Translations under genes and position numbers: made by a program
Part shown: positions 8,461 through 15,776 of the stretch, piece by piece
Layout: each line of letters starts with the position of its first letter
How positions within the stretch are numbered: position 1 is the stretch's first letter
The notes under the pieces: generated by a model
Database searches by the model: none
Seen by the model: only the letters and a program-made list of their open reading frames with translations
Told to the model about the DNA's origin: nothing
Assembly (NCBI RefSeq): GCF_013375555.1
Contig: NZ_JABXWB010000001.1
Span: 2,542,001 to 2,606,000, forward strand
DNA: 64,000 nt
Reading direction: 5' to 3'
Source of the DNA: Sphingobium sp. EM0848
Lineage (GTDB): Bacteria > Pseudomonadota > Alphaproteobacteria > Sphingomonadales > Sphingomonadaceae

Positions 8461-9620
8461 CAGGCGGGAGGGCTCAACAATGCTCGCATGGCGTCCCTTA
8501 TGGGCACCGGGGGCCGCCCGCACAAGATGCGTATGCGATCCCTGAATGTCGGGCACCCGGCATAGAAACGGCCGATCAACGCCGGGCTAAGCCGATAGAA
8601 ACGTTCGAAGATGCGCCAGCGTTGCTCAGGCCTGGCCGCGCCGAACAGCATCCGCCCCAGCAGCCGGTAATAGCGGCCCTGACGCCAATGAAATTGCGCC
8701 CTGCCCCGCGTCACATGGGCCAGAAGCGGGCCATCCATCGGCCAGTCATCCGCCAGACACAGCGCGAAACGCACCGCGTCCGGCAGGGAATAGCCGGTCA
8801 TGGGGTGGAACATTGCCGCCCTCACCCCCGCCCGGGCAACCGGATCGTCCTCCGGCCAGAAACGGTCGAAATCGCCGCCATGAACGACCGGCAGAACGCC
8901 GCTTTCGCTATGGAGGATGGCCTCGACCTGCCAGCCCTGCGCCCGGACATAGGCGGCGATCTGGTCGTTGAGCGTGGGCGGGTCGAGATCGGAACGGTCG
9001 CTATAATAGGTATCCTCGACAAAGACGGTCCGCTCATCCCAGGGCAGCAGATAGACGAAACGATAGCCGTCCTGTTGTTCGACGGTGGCATCCATGATGA
9101 CGGGTCGGGCAAGGCCGTGCGTGGTTCGCAACCTCAGCATCTGGCCCACGAACTTCTGCCAGCCGCAGCGCAGGGCCGAAAGATCGCCCCCGCCTCTGGC
9201 GTCGATCACCGCCCCGGCGTGCAGGATATAGCCATCGGACAGGGTGATGCTGGTGGGCGTCAATTGGGTGGCCTGCGCCCCGGTCATGACGGCATCGCCC
9301 AGAATGGTACGGACATGGGCATCAAGGGAGGCCGAGGTGATGCTGTTATAGGGCGCGGCCAGCCTGCGGCTGTGTCCGGGGAAGCGAACCTCATGCCCGT
9401 CGGGCCAGCGGTGGGCGATCAGCGGATCGACCAGCCAGCGGTCCCCGGCAGCCACATCGCCATCGAAAAAGGACCAGATATGTTGGCCGGCCAGCATGCC
9501 GGCACTTTCCACCAGCCGCAGGGAAACATCCGGATGTCGCGCGGCGAAGGCAAGTGCGATCAGGCTGCCGGAGAGGCCGCCGCCCACTATAGCCAGGTCG
9601 CAATCATTCCGGTCCGCCAT
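8460..9620 (-). CDS. crtY: Lycopene beta-cyclase
   Basis: The 386-aa product has the N-terminal FAD/NAD-binding motif CDLAIVGGGLSGSLIALAFA, a FDGDVA segment, and an E-D-rich region FVEDTYYSD typical of the CrtY cyclase family. It forms beta-ionone rings on lycopene to give beta-carotene. It is the first gene of the crt group; its start lies 75 bases from divergent dmeR. An AAGGGTGG sequence just before the ATG can serve as ribosome site. In sphingomonads, downstream hydroxylases convert beta-carotene to zeaxanthin or nostoxanthin; none of these is here. Confidence 0.95.
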   Translation of the reverse strand: MADRNDCDLAIVGGGLSGSLIALAFAARHPDVSLRLVESAGMLAGQHIWSFFDGDVAAGDRWLVDPLIAHRWPDGHEVRFPGHSRRLAAPYNSITSASLDAHVRTILGDAVMTGAQATQLTPTSITLSDGYILHAGAVIDARGGGDLSALRCGWQKFVGQMLRLRTTHGLARPVIMDATVEQQDGYRFVYLLPWDERTVFVEDTYYSDRSDLDPPTLNDQIAAYVRAQGWQVEAILHSESGVLPVVHGGDFDRFWPEDDPVARAGVRAAMFHPMTGYSLPDAVRFALCLADDWPMDGPLLAHVTRGRAQFHWRQGRYYRLLGRMLFGAARPEQRWRIFERFYRLSPALIGRFYAGCPTFRDRIRILCGRPPVPIRDAMRALLSPPA

Positions 9621-9673
9621 CCACCCTTGTTAGGGGGGTGGCGCCGCAAATGCACAGATTGTTTTCGGCCGCA

Positions 9674-9697
9674 ATATAGTATAGGGGGGTATCCTAT
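9674..9697 (+). promoter_or_regulatory. DmeR operator overlapping the dmeR start codon
   Basis: ATATAGTATA, six G residues (9684-9689) and TATCCTAT form the AT-flanked G/C-tract element bound by CsoR/RcnR-type metal repressors; the layout closely resembles the published rhizobial DmeR operator. The element runs into the dmeR ATG (9696). Its six G residues lie six bases before the ATG and are the only Shine-Dalgarno-like sequence there. A second G6 tract without AT flanks is at 9633-9638. Confidence 0.75.
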
Positions 9698-9968
9698 GCA
9701 CATCATTGCGGATCGGGAAAAGCTGTTGGCGCGGGTGCGCCGGATCGCGGGACAGGTCGGCGCCGTGGAGCGGCAACTGGCGGGCGATGCAGGCTGTTCG
9801 GAAACCTTGCAGCTTGTCGCCTCCGTCCGGGGCGCGGTCGGAAGTCTGATGGAAGAGCTGATCGAGCAGCATATGCGGGAACATGTCGCGCGTCCGGGCA
9901 TCAGCGATGAAGCCAGGGAAGCAGCGGCGGAGGAAATGCTGGCACTGATCCGGCGGTACGGGAAATGA
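9696..9968 (+). CDS. dmeR: Metal-responsive repressor DmeR (CsoR/RcnR family)
   Basis: A 90-aa all-helical repressor of the DUF156 family. The N terminus MHIIADREKLLARVRRIAGQ aligns with RcnR/DmeR, where the N-terminal amine, His2 or His3 and a conserved cysteine (here Cys52-like position in GDAGCSETLQL, about residue 33) bind Ni2+ or Co2+. Metal binding releases the operator. It overlaps dmeF by four bases (ATGA), so both are made together. The start at 9696 is supported by family alignment even though the operator overlaps it. The metal specificity is inferred from linkage to dmeF. Confidence 0.88.
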   Translation: MHIIADREKLLARVRRIAGQVGAVERQLAGDAGCSETLQLVASVRGAVGSLMEELIEQHMREHVARPGISDEAREAAAEEMLALIRRYGK

Positions 9969-10990
9969 GCATGCACGGCGATCATCATCATGGCGGGCAC
10001 CATCATGGCGGGCACCATCATGGCGGGCACCATCATGGCGGGCATAACCATGATCATTCTTACGCCCTGCCCCCCGCCTTCACCAATGGCGATGGCGAGG
10101 AAAGCCATTATTTCGACCATATCTACCTGACGGCGGGGCATGACCAGAATGCCCGCCGGACCATCTGGGTGCTGTGGCTGACTGCCGCGACCATGGTGGT
10201 GGAAATCGTCTTCGGCTGGATCACCGGATCGATGGCCCTGCTGGCCGACGGTTTCCACATGGCGACCCATGCGGGCGCGATGGCGGTGGCGGCGGCAGCC
10301 TACAGCTATGCCCGGCGCCATGCGCGCAATCCGCGCTATACCTTCGGCACGGGCAAGGTAGGCGACCTGTCGGGCTTCGCATCGGCGCTGATCCTGGCCT
10401 TCACCGCGCTGTTCATCGCCGTCGAATCGGCCATGCGCCTGTTCCAGCCGGTGACGGTCGCCTTTGGAGAAGCCGCCTTTGTCGCCGTTCTGGGCCTCAT
10501 CATCAACCTGATCAGCGCGCTGATGCTGGGCCATGACCATAGCCACGATCATGCGCATGACCATGGGCATGATCATAAACATAGCCATGCCGACAATAAT
10601 CTGCGCGCCGCCTATGTGCATGTGCTGACCGACGCGCTGACCTCCATACTGGCCATCGCCGCCCTGCTCGCCGGGCGCTATATGGGCTGGTGGTGGATGG
10701 ACCCTGCGGTCGGCCTGCTCGGTTCCGCCGTGATCGCGCAATGGGCCTGGGGGTTGATGAAGGACACCTCCACAATTCTGCTCGATACCGCCGAACCGGG
10801 ACTGATGGCGCGAATCAAGGCGCTGGCGGAGGCTGAAGGCGCAACGATCCGCGACCTGCACGTCTGGCGGCTGGGACCGCATGCCCATGCGGCGATCATC
10901 AGCCTGGCCCCCGGCGCCGATGCGGCGGCGGTGCGACAGGCCGTGAACGCCCTGCCCCGGATGGAGCATGTGACCGTCGAAACGGTCTGA
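9965..10990 (+). CDS. dmeF: Co2+/Ni2+ efflux protein DmeF (cation diffusion facilitator)
   Basis: The 341-aa product has six membrane segments of the CDF family. The metal site in helix 2 is LLADGFHMATH (Asp95, His98, His102), and helix 5 has HVLTDA (His219, Asp223); the H-x3-H variant is typical of DmeF. Two His-rich stretches are present: residues 4-31 with HHHGG repeats and the cytoplasmic loop 190-208 with HD repeats. The C-terminal domain is the usual CDF ferredoxin-like fold. It exports Co2+ and Ni2+ from the cytoplasm in exchange for protons and is controlled by DmeR. Confidence 0.93.
   Translation: MSMHGDHHHGGHHHGGHHHGGHHHGGHNHDHSYALPPAFTNGDGEESHYFDHIYLTAGHDQNARRTIWVLWLTAATMVVEIVFGWITGSMALLADGFHMATHAGAMAVAAAAYSYARRHARNPRYTFGTGKVGDLSGFASALILAFTALFIAVESAMRLFQPVTVAFGEAAFVAVLGLIINLISALMLGHDHSHDHAHDHGHDHKHSHADNNLRAAYVHVLTDALTSILAIAALLAGRYMGWWWMDPAVGLLGSAVIAQWAWGLMKDTSTILLDTAEPGLMARIKALAEAEGATIRDLHVWRLGPHAHAAIISLAPGADAAAVRQAVNALPRMEHVTVETV
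9983..10042 (+). repeat. 15-bp tandem repeat, four units, inside dmeF
   Basis: Four head-to-tail copies of CACCATCATGGCGGG (the first differs at one base) encode HHHGG units of the metal-binding N terminus. Identical codons across units indicate recent expansion, and the tract could vary in copy number between strains while staying in frame. Confidence 0.95.
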
Positions 10991-11134
10991 CCGCGCAAGC
11001 CCTTCATTTTCGGTCGGATAGCCCCCGATCCGCGACCGCAGGATATTTCTGAACGATTGCCGACCGAAATATTCAGCGAACTGTCATGGTCGAACCTCCA
11101 TAACGCTCTTCACAAAGGGTCGCTGGAGGTTTCC

Positions 11135-11581
11135 ATGTTCAAGAAGATGATTGCATCCGTTTCCATTGCCAGCGCCGCCATCGTCGGCTTCGCAGGCACG
11201 CCCGCATTGGCGCAGAGCAATTACCATTATAGCGAACGCTATGAAGGCGATGACGGCAGCTATTATCGCAGCGAAACCTATCGCGGCGATGACGACCGGG
11301 GTTATTATGACCGCGGCTATCGCGATAGCGGCTATGACCGGCGCCCGGTCGAATATCGCGAGGATTATCTCCGTGAACGGCCGCGCCCCTATCGTCACCG
11401 CTATGCCAACTGTTCGTCGGGCACCACTGGCGCGGTCGTGGGCGGCGTGCTGGGCGGCCTGCTGGGTCGCGAGATCGGGCGCGGCGGGCGCTGGGATCGG
11501 CCGAGCACCACCGGCCTGATCCTGGGTGCCGGCGCGGGCGCTCTGGCCGGACGTGAGGTCGAACGGAGCGATTGCCGCTAA
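11135..11581 (+). CDS. Exported glycine-zipper 2TM-like protein
   Basis: A 148-aa product from ATG 11135, preceded by a good ribosome site (GGAGG). A signal peptide ends near PALA (residue 26). The mature part starts with a region rich in Tyr, Arg, Asp and Gly (SYYRSETYRGDDDRGYYDR), then Cys at about residue 98, and a glycine zipper GAVVGGVLGGLLGREIG followed by GLILGAGAGALAGREV. Such proteins are periplasmic or outer-membrane associated (17-kDa antigen-like), but without a lipobox here. Function unknown. A candidate small RNA and terminator lie downstream. Confidence 0.85.
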   Translation: MFKKMIASVSIASAAIVGFAGTPALAQSNYHYSERYEGDDGSYYRSETYRGDDDRGYYDRGYRDSGYDRRPVEYREDYLRERPRPYRHRYANCSSGTTGAVVGGVLGGLLGREIGRGGRWDRPSTTGLILGAGAGALAGREVERSDCR

Positions 11582-11615
11582 AACAAGGTGCGAAGGATTT
11601 TTTCTCAGTAGCATC

Positions 11616-11643
11616 TTGAAACTGAATTGGACGAGCCTATTTC
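11616..11643 (+). promoter_or_regulatory. Promoter for the candidate small RNA
   Basis: TTGAAA (11616-11621), 16 bases, then TATTTC (11638-11643) would start transcription at about 11650, exactly at the first base of a stem-loop. The elements are recognisable but the -10 is weak. Confidence 0.45.
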
Positions 11644-11649
11644 GGTGTC

Positions 11650-11725
11650 GTCCCGGTTTTCCCTCCCCCTCTGCCGGGACAATCCCTGAGCAGCCCCGGC
11701 GTCCCTTGCGCCGGGGCTTCTTTTT
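11650..11725 (+). ncRNA. Candidate small RNA with CU-rich loop
   Basis: A roughly 76-base transcript would hold two stem-loops. The first is GTCCCGG (11650-11656) paired with CCGGGAC (11674-11680), presenting the 17-base single-stranded loop TTTTCCCTCCCCCTCTG. The second is the terminator at 11692-11718. The linker AATCCCTGAGC is also C-rich. CU-rich loops that pair with ribosome-binding sites are the hallmark of several alphaproteobacterial trans-acting RNAs (for example the suhB/MmgR and CcsR groups). No family assignment was possible by eye. Confidence 0.5.
11692..11725 (+). terminator. Intrinsic terminator
   Basis: AGCCCCGGCG (11692-11701) and CGCCGGGGCT (11709-11718) form a perfect 10-bp stem with a 7-base loop, followed by TCTTTTTC. 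It ends the transcript of the glycine-zipper gene and/or the candidate small RNA. Confidence 0.9.
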
Positions 11726-11731
11726 CAGGCG

Positions 11732-12916
11732 TCAGATAGCCTGCGCCGCCGCCCAGCCGCTGGCCCAGGCCCATTGGAAATTATAGCCCCCCAGCCAGCC
11801 GGTGACGTCAACCGCTTCGCCGATCGCGTAAAGGCCGGGAACGCGGCGCGCCTCCATCGTCTGCGAGGAAAGTTCAGCGGTGGAGATGCCGCCGATGGTG
11901 ACTTCCGCCTTGGTGAAACCTTCCGTGCCATTAGGACGGAAGGACCAGGCCGACAGGCGGCGCTCGGCCTCCTGCAACTTGCGGTCGGGGAGATTGCCGA
12001 GATCACCGGGAAGCGCGAGGCGTTCATTGAGCGCATCGGCCAGCCGATCAGGCAAATGACCGCGCAGCAGACCGACCAGCGTGCCGCGGGGCCGGTTGCG
12101 CTTGGCGTCGGTCAGCCAGCCCTGCGGTTGGCCGGGCAGGAAATCGAGGGTGATCGCCTCGCCATGACGCCAGTAGGAGGAGATTTGCAGGATCGCCGGG
12201 CCGGACAAGCCGCGATGGGTGAGCAGGGCAGCCTCGCGAAAGGCGGTCTTGCCATGACGGGCGATCACCTCCGTGGAAACGCCGGAGAGCGAGCGGAAGA
12301 GCAGATCGTCGCCGCCCAGCGTCAGCGGAACCAGCGCCGGACGCGGTTCGATGATTTTCAGGCCGAATTGACGGGCAAGGTCATAGGCAAAGCCGGATGC
12401 GCCGATCTTCGGAATGGACGGGCCGCCAGTGGCGACGACCAGCGCCGGGGCCGTGGCGACCCGGCCGCCATGGGTGACGCTGTAACGACCGTCCGCATGG
12501 CTGACCGAGGCGATGACGTGATCGAGGCGAAGGGTGACGCCCCCCGCTTCGCACTCCGCCAGCAGCATGGCGACGATCTGGCGTGCGCTCTGGTCGCAAA
12601 AGAGCTGGCCCAGCGTCTTTTCGTGCCAGGCTATGCCGTGCCGTTCGATCAGGGCCAGGAAATCCTGCGCCGTATAACGGCCCAGCGCCGACTTGGCGAA
12701 ATGGGGATTGGCCGAAAGATAGCAATCCGGCGCCGTGTGGATGTTGGTGAAATTGCAGCGGCCACCGCCGGAGATCAGGATCTTCTTTCCCGGCTGGTCG
12801 GCATGGTCGATGACCAGGATGCGCCGACCACGCTGACCGGCCATGGCGGCGCACATAAGGCCAGCGCCGCCAGCGCCCAGCACGATGGCGTCATAAAGAT
12901 CGATCGGATTGGACAA
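11732..12916 (-). CDS. HI0933/BaiN-type FAD-dependent oxidoreductase
   Basis: The 394-aa product matches the HI0933-like flavoprotein family (YhiN/BaiN). It has the FAD-binding motif AIVLGAGGAGLMCAAMAGQRG, the family signature GKKILISGGGRCNFTN, and the C-terminal motif GLYAIGEAVDVTGWLGGYNF. Members reduce or oxidise unknown cytoplasmic substrates; one gut homologue acts on bile acids, but that role should not be transferred here. It overlaps nothing, but lies two bases downstream of the DUF442 gene on the same strand, so the two probably share a transcript. Confidence 0.93.
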   Translation of the reverse strand: MSNPIDLYDAIVLGAGGAGLMCAAMAGQRGRRILVIDHADQPGKKILISGGGRCNFTNIHTAPDCYLSANPHFAKSALGRYTAQDFLALIERHGIAWHEKTLGQLFCDQSARQIVAMLLAECEAGGVTLRLDHVIASVSHADGRYSVTHGGRVATAPALVVATGGPSIPKIGASGFAYDLARQFGLKIIEPRPALVPLTLGGDDLLFRSLSGVSTEVIARHGKTAFREAALLTHRGLSGPAILQISSYWRHGEAITLDFLPGQPQGWLTDAKRNRPRGTLVGLLRGHLPDRLADALNERLALPGDLGNLPDRKLQEAERRLSAWSFRPNGTEGFTKAEVTIGGISTAELSSQTMEARRVPGLYAIGEAVDVTGWLGGYNFQWAWASGWAAAQAI

Positions 12917-12918
12917 GA

Positions 12919-13347
12919 TCAGCCTGCGGCGAGCGCATCCATGATCTGGCGCACGGGCGTGACATCATAGCCCGCCGAAGCCGCCTGCTCGGTCAGGGCG
13001 GCGGGATGGTCGCCCGCGCGGGCGCGGGTCAGCGCCCAGAGCAGAGTGCTGCGCGTGCCGGAGCGGCAATAGGCCAGAACCTTGCCCTCGCCAGCCTGTT
13101 CCAGCGCGGCGGCCATGCCGTCAAGCTGCCAGGGGGCGAACCCGCCATGCGCCACCGGGACGGCCGCATAGCCGATGCCGGCGGCCTTGGCGGCGGCTTC
13201 GATCTCCGCACCGTTGGTCTGGCCCGGTTCCTCGTCATCGGGGCGGTTGTTAACGATCATGGTCACGCCCAGCGCCTTGGCCTCCGCCACCTGATCGACG
13301 CCGATCTGCGGGGACACGTAGAGGCTGTTGGTGATCTTGCGGAACAT
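12919..13347 (-). CDS. DUF442/TIGR01244 protein-phosphatase-like protein
   Basis: A 142-aa product starting at ATG 13347 after an AAGGAG site. It has the cysteine phosphatase loop AYCRSGTRSTLLW (C-x5-R) and the family start FRKITNSLYVSPQI, identifying the TIGR01244 family (the phosphatase-like domain also found fused to Blh/BigR-linked sulfur dioxygenases). Its fold is that of dual-specificity phosphatases, and its substrate is unknown; a role in sulfide metabolism is known only for the fused forms. The longer frame starting at 13392 lacks a ribosome site and is not used. Confidence 0.85.
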   Translation of the reverse strand: MFRKITNSLYVSPQIGVDQVAEAKALGVTMIVNNRPDDEEPGQTNGAEIEAAAKAAGIGYAAVPVAHGGFAPWQLDGMAAALEQAGEGKVLAYCRSGTRSTLLWALTRARAGDHPAALTEQAASAGYDVTPVRQIMDALAAG

Positions 13348-13410
13348 GGGTCGGACTCCTTCTTGGGCGATGCCATGCGCCTGTGGAGCCACGGATTCAA
13401 GGGGAAAGGA

Positions 13411-15183
13411 TCAGGCGTAGGGACGGATGGCGGCGAGGAAGGCATCGCCATAGGCGTCGAGCTTGCGCTGGCCGATGCCGCTGATGTGGCCGAGTTCGAT
13501 CAGCGTCGTGGGGCGCTGCTCCGCCATTTCGCGCAGGGTCGAATCGTGGAAGATGACATAGGGCGGCACGCCCGCCTCTTGCGCCAGTTCACGGCGGCAG
13601 GTGCGCAGCGCCTCGAACAACGGATCGCCGACCGGATTTTCGGCGCTGCCGTTGCGGGCGCTTTTGCGGCGGCGTTCCCTGCGCGGCGGCAGGACCAGAC
13701 TGACCGCCTCCTCGCCGCGCAAAATGGGACGGGCATTGGGGCCGAATTCCAGCCCGCCATGCTCATTGGTCTGGAGCGCGTCACGCACCAGCAGGGCGCG
13801 GGATACGGGACGGAGCAGCGCCGTTTCCTCGCCCTCGACAATGCCATAGACCGAAATCCTGTCATGGCCGCGCTCGCGGATCTTGTCGCTGACGGCGCCG
13901 GTCAGGACCTGTTCGATATGGCCGACGCCAAAGCTCTGCCCGGTGCGGTAGACCGCCGAGAGGAATTTCTGGGCGGTCTGGCTGGCGTCGATGCTGGCGG
14001 GCGGATTGAGGCAATTGTCGCAATTGCCGCAGACCTGCGGCGGATGCTCCCCGAAATGGCGGAGCAGGATGGCGCGGCGGCAGGTGCCGGTTTCGACCAG
14101 CCCGCCCAGCGCCGTGATGCGCGCGCGCTCGCCCTGTTGGCGCAGGGGATCGAGTTCGCCAATGCGCTGGCGGGCGCGGGCGAAATCGTCGGCGCCCCAG
14201 AATAGATGCGCCTCGGCCGGTTCGCCGTCGCGCCCGGCGCGGCCGGATTCCTGATAATAGCCCTCGATCGATTTGGGCAGTGCGGCGTGGGCGACGAAGC
14301 GGACGTCGGGCTTGTCGATGCCCATGCCGAAAGCGATGGTGGCGACCATCACCATATCCTCACTGGCGATGAAGGCGGCCTGATTGGCGGCGCGGACCTG
14401 CGGGTCGAGGCCCGCATGATAGGCGCGGGTCGGGCGGCCGGTCTTCGCAAGCGTTTCGGCCAGCTTCTCGGTCGCGGCGCGCGTGGGGGCATAGACGATG
14501 CCGGGGCCGGTCTGGCCGGCGATGAGGTCGGCAAGCTGACGCGGCAGGCCGTCGCGGGGATGAACGGCATAGCGGATATTCGGACGGTCGAAGCCCGCAA
14601 TGACAAGGCCGTCGCGCGGGATGCCCAGCTGGACGAGGATATCGTCGCGGGTGTGATGGTCTGCCGTGGCGGTCAGCGCAAGGCGCGGAACGTCGGGAAA
14701 CTCGTCGAGCAGCGGGCGCAGCAGGCGATAGTCCGGGCGGAAATCATGGCCCCATTCGGAGACGCAATGGGCCTCGTCTATGGCGAAAAGGGCGATTTTC
14801 GTGGTACGCAGGAGGTTGCGGAAACCCTCCCCGCTGGCGCGTTCCGGGGCGACATAGAGCAGGTCGAGATCGCCATTGCGCAACCGGTCCTGTGTCTCGC
14901 GCCAGTCGGCATCGACGCTGGTGAGGCTGGCCGCGCGGATGCCGACCGCCTGCGCCGCGCGCAGCTGGTCGTGCATGAGGGCGATCAGCGGCGAGACGAC
15001 GACGCAGCACCCGTCCAGCGCCACGGCGGGAAGCTGGTAGCAGAGCGACTTGCCCGCGCCGGTCGGCATGATCGCCAGCGTGGGCTGGCCCGCCATGATG
15101 CGGCCGACCACCTGTTCCTGCACGCCCCTGAAACCGGGAAAGCCGAAGATGTCGTGAAGGAGTGTGGGGATGTCGGGACGCAT
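13411..15183 (-). CDS. recQ: ATP-dependent DNA helicase RecQ
   Basis: The 590-aa product is a full RecQ. The N-terminal helicase core has Walker A MPTGAGKS (39-46), DEAH (136-139) and the aromatic-rich loop HCVSEWGHDFRPDYR. The second RecA domain ends with YYQESGRAGRDGEP. A zinc-binding domain (CRRAILLRHF...CGNCDNC) and winged helix follow, then a C-terminal HRDC domain (about 515-588). It unwinds 3'-5' in recombination repair and fork restart with RecJ and RecFOR. The 150-bp foldback element lies 37 bases upstream of the start codon. Confidence 0.97.
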   Translation of the reverse strand: MRPDIPTLLHDIFGFPGFRGVQEQVVGRIMAGQPTLAIMPTGAGKSLCYQLPAVALDGCCVVVSPLIALMHDQLRAAQAVGIRAASLTSVDADWRETQDRLRNGDLDLLYVAPERASGEGFRNLLRTTKIALFAIDEAHCVSEWGHDFRPDYRLLRPLLDEFPDVPRLALTATADHHTRDDILVQLGIPRDGLVIAGFDRPNIRYAVHPRDGLPRQLADLIAGQTGPGIVYAPTRAATEKLAETLAKTGRPTRAYHAGLDPQVRAANQAAFIASEDMVMVATIAFGMGIDKPDVRFVAHAALPKSIEGYYQESGRAGRDGEPAEAHLFWGADDFARARQRIGELDPLRQQGERARITALGGLVETGTCRRAILLRHFGEHPPQVCGNCDNCLNPPASIDASQTAQKFLSAVYRTGQSFGVGHIEQVLTGAVSDKIRERGHDRISVYGIVEGEETALLRPVSRALLVRDALQTNEHGGLEFGPNARPILRGEEAVSLVLPPRRERRRKSARNGSAENPVGDPLFEALRTCRRELAQEAGVPPYVIFHDSTLREMAEQRPTTLIELGHISGIGQRKLDAYGDAFLAAIRPYA

Positions 15184-15220
15184 GGGGACGGCTCTAACGG
15201 CTCAATCGGCGGAGGGCCAG

Positions 15221-15370
15221 CCTAGGGCCGATCGACATTCAGCTCTGACGGCCTGCAAATGGCGGTTTGTCGCGCTTCCGGTGCTCACGTACTTTTGGTA
15301 CGCTGCGCGCCGGGTCACGAAAAACCACCATTTTCGCCACGCCATCATCTGAATGTCGATCGGCCCTAGG
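15221..15370. repeat. Foldback element with 22-bp perfect terminal inverted repeats
   Basis: Bases 15221-15242 (CCTAGGGCCGATC...ATTCAG) are the exact reverse complement of 15349-15370. The interior is itself an imperfect palindrome (AAATGGcGGTTT against AAATGGtGGTTT) around the centre CGTAC-TTTTG-GTACG. The outermost CTAG on each side (15222-15225 and 15366-15369) could be a 4-bp target duplication. There is no coding capacity. It reads as a MITE or long palindromic repeat inserted between recQ and the next minus-strand gene. Confidence 0.85.
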
Positions 15371-15680
15371 GTTCGAGCAGGCAACCCCAGCCATGCCGAT
15401 AGCGGGCAGTGCGGGAGGCAAGCAGCGGGACGGCGGCATTCACCGATTGCGACTCGGGCAGGTCCTTCAGCGACACCGCCCACATGCCCGGTTCCTTGTC
15501 GCCCCGGCAGTTCCCCATCGATCGGCCCTCGACATAATGGCAGGAGCAGGCAACCCGCGCGCCGAAGCCCACGCCGACCTGGGCACGGGCGCGCAGCGCG
15601 CTCCAGTTCCAGATGAACAGGGCCATCGCCGCGGCCCCGACCGCCGCCAGGGCGTATATCCATTTCCGGCGCGCGGACAT
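15366..15680 (-). CDS. Small membrane-anchored protein of unknown function
   Basis: A 104-aa product from ATG 15680 (MSARRKWIYALAAVGAAAMA), with one N-terminal membrane segment at residues 8-26 and a periplasmic part that has four cysteines (VACSCHY, MGNCRG, WGCLLEP). I do not recognise the family. It is divergent from the serine hydrolase gene 97 bases away; adjacent placement suggests a linked function. Its stop codon (TAG) lies in the outer end of the foldback element, so insertion of that element may have set or changed the C terminus. Confidence 0.6.
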   Translation of the reverse strand: MSARRKWIYALAAVGAAAMALFIWNWSALRARAQVGVGFGARVACSCHYVEGRSMGNCRGDKEPGMWAVSLKDLPESQSVNAAVPLLASRTARYRHGWGCLLEP

Positions 15681-15776
15681 GCTACCCCTTATTGCCTTCC
15701 ATCCATTGTTCGATGCCGCATATTCCGGGCCGACGGGCCATTTCGCCCGCCTCCGAAATGCTCTAGGGCGCGGCTT

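Noticed and set aside
9587..10969. 460-codon minus-strand frame
   Set aside because: It is antisense to dmeR-dmeF; its Met-rich repeats are the complement of the HHHGG codons.
11135..11581. Lipoprotein signal on the glycine-zipper protein
   Set aside because: The signal peptide ends ALAQS with no cysteine at the cleavage site.
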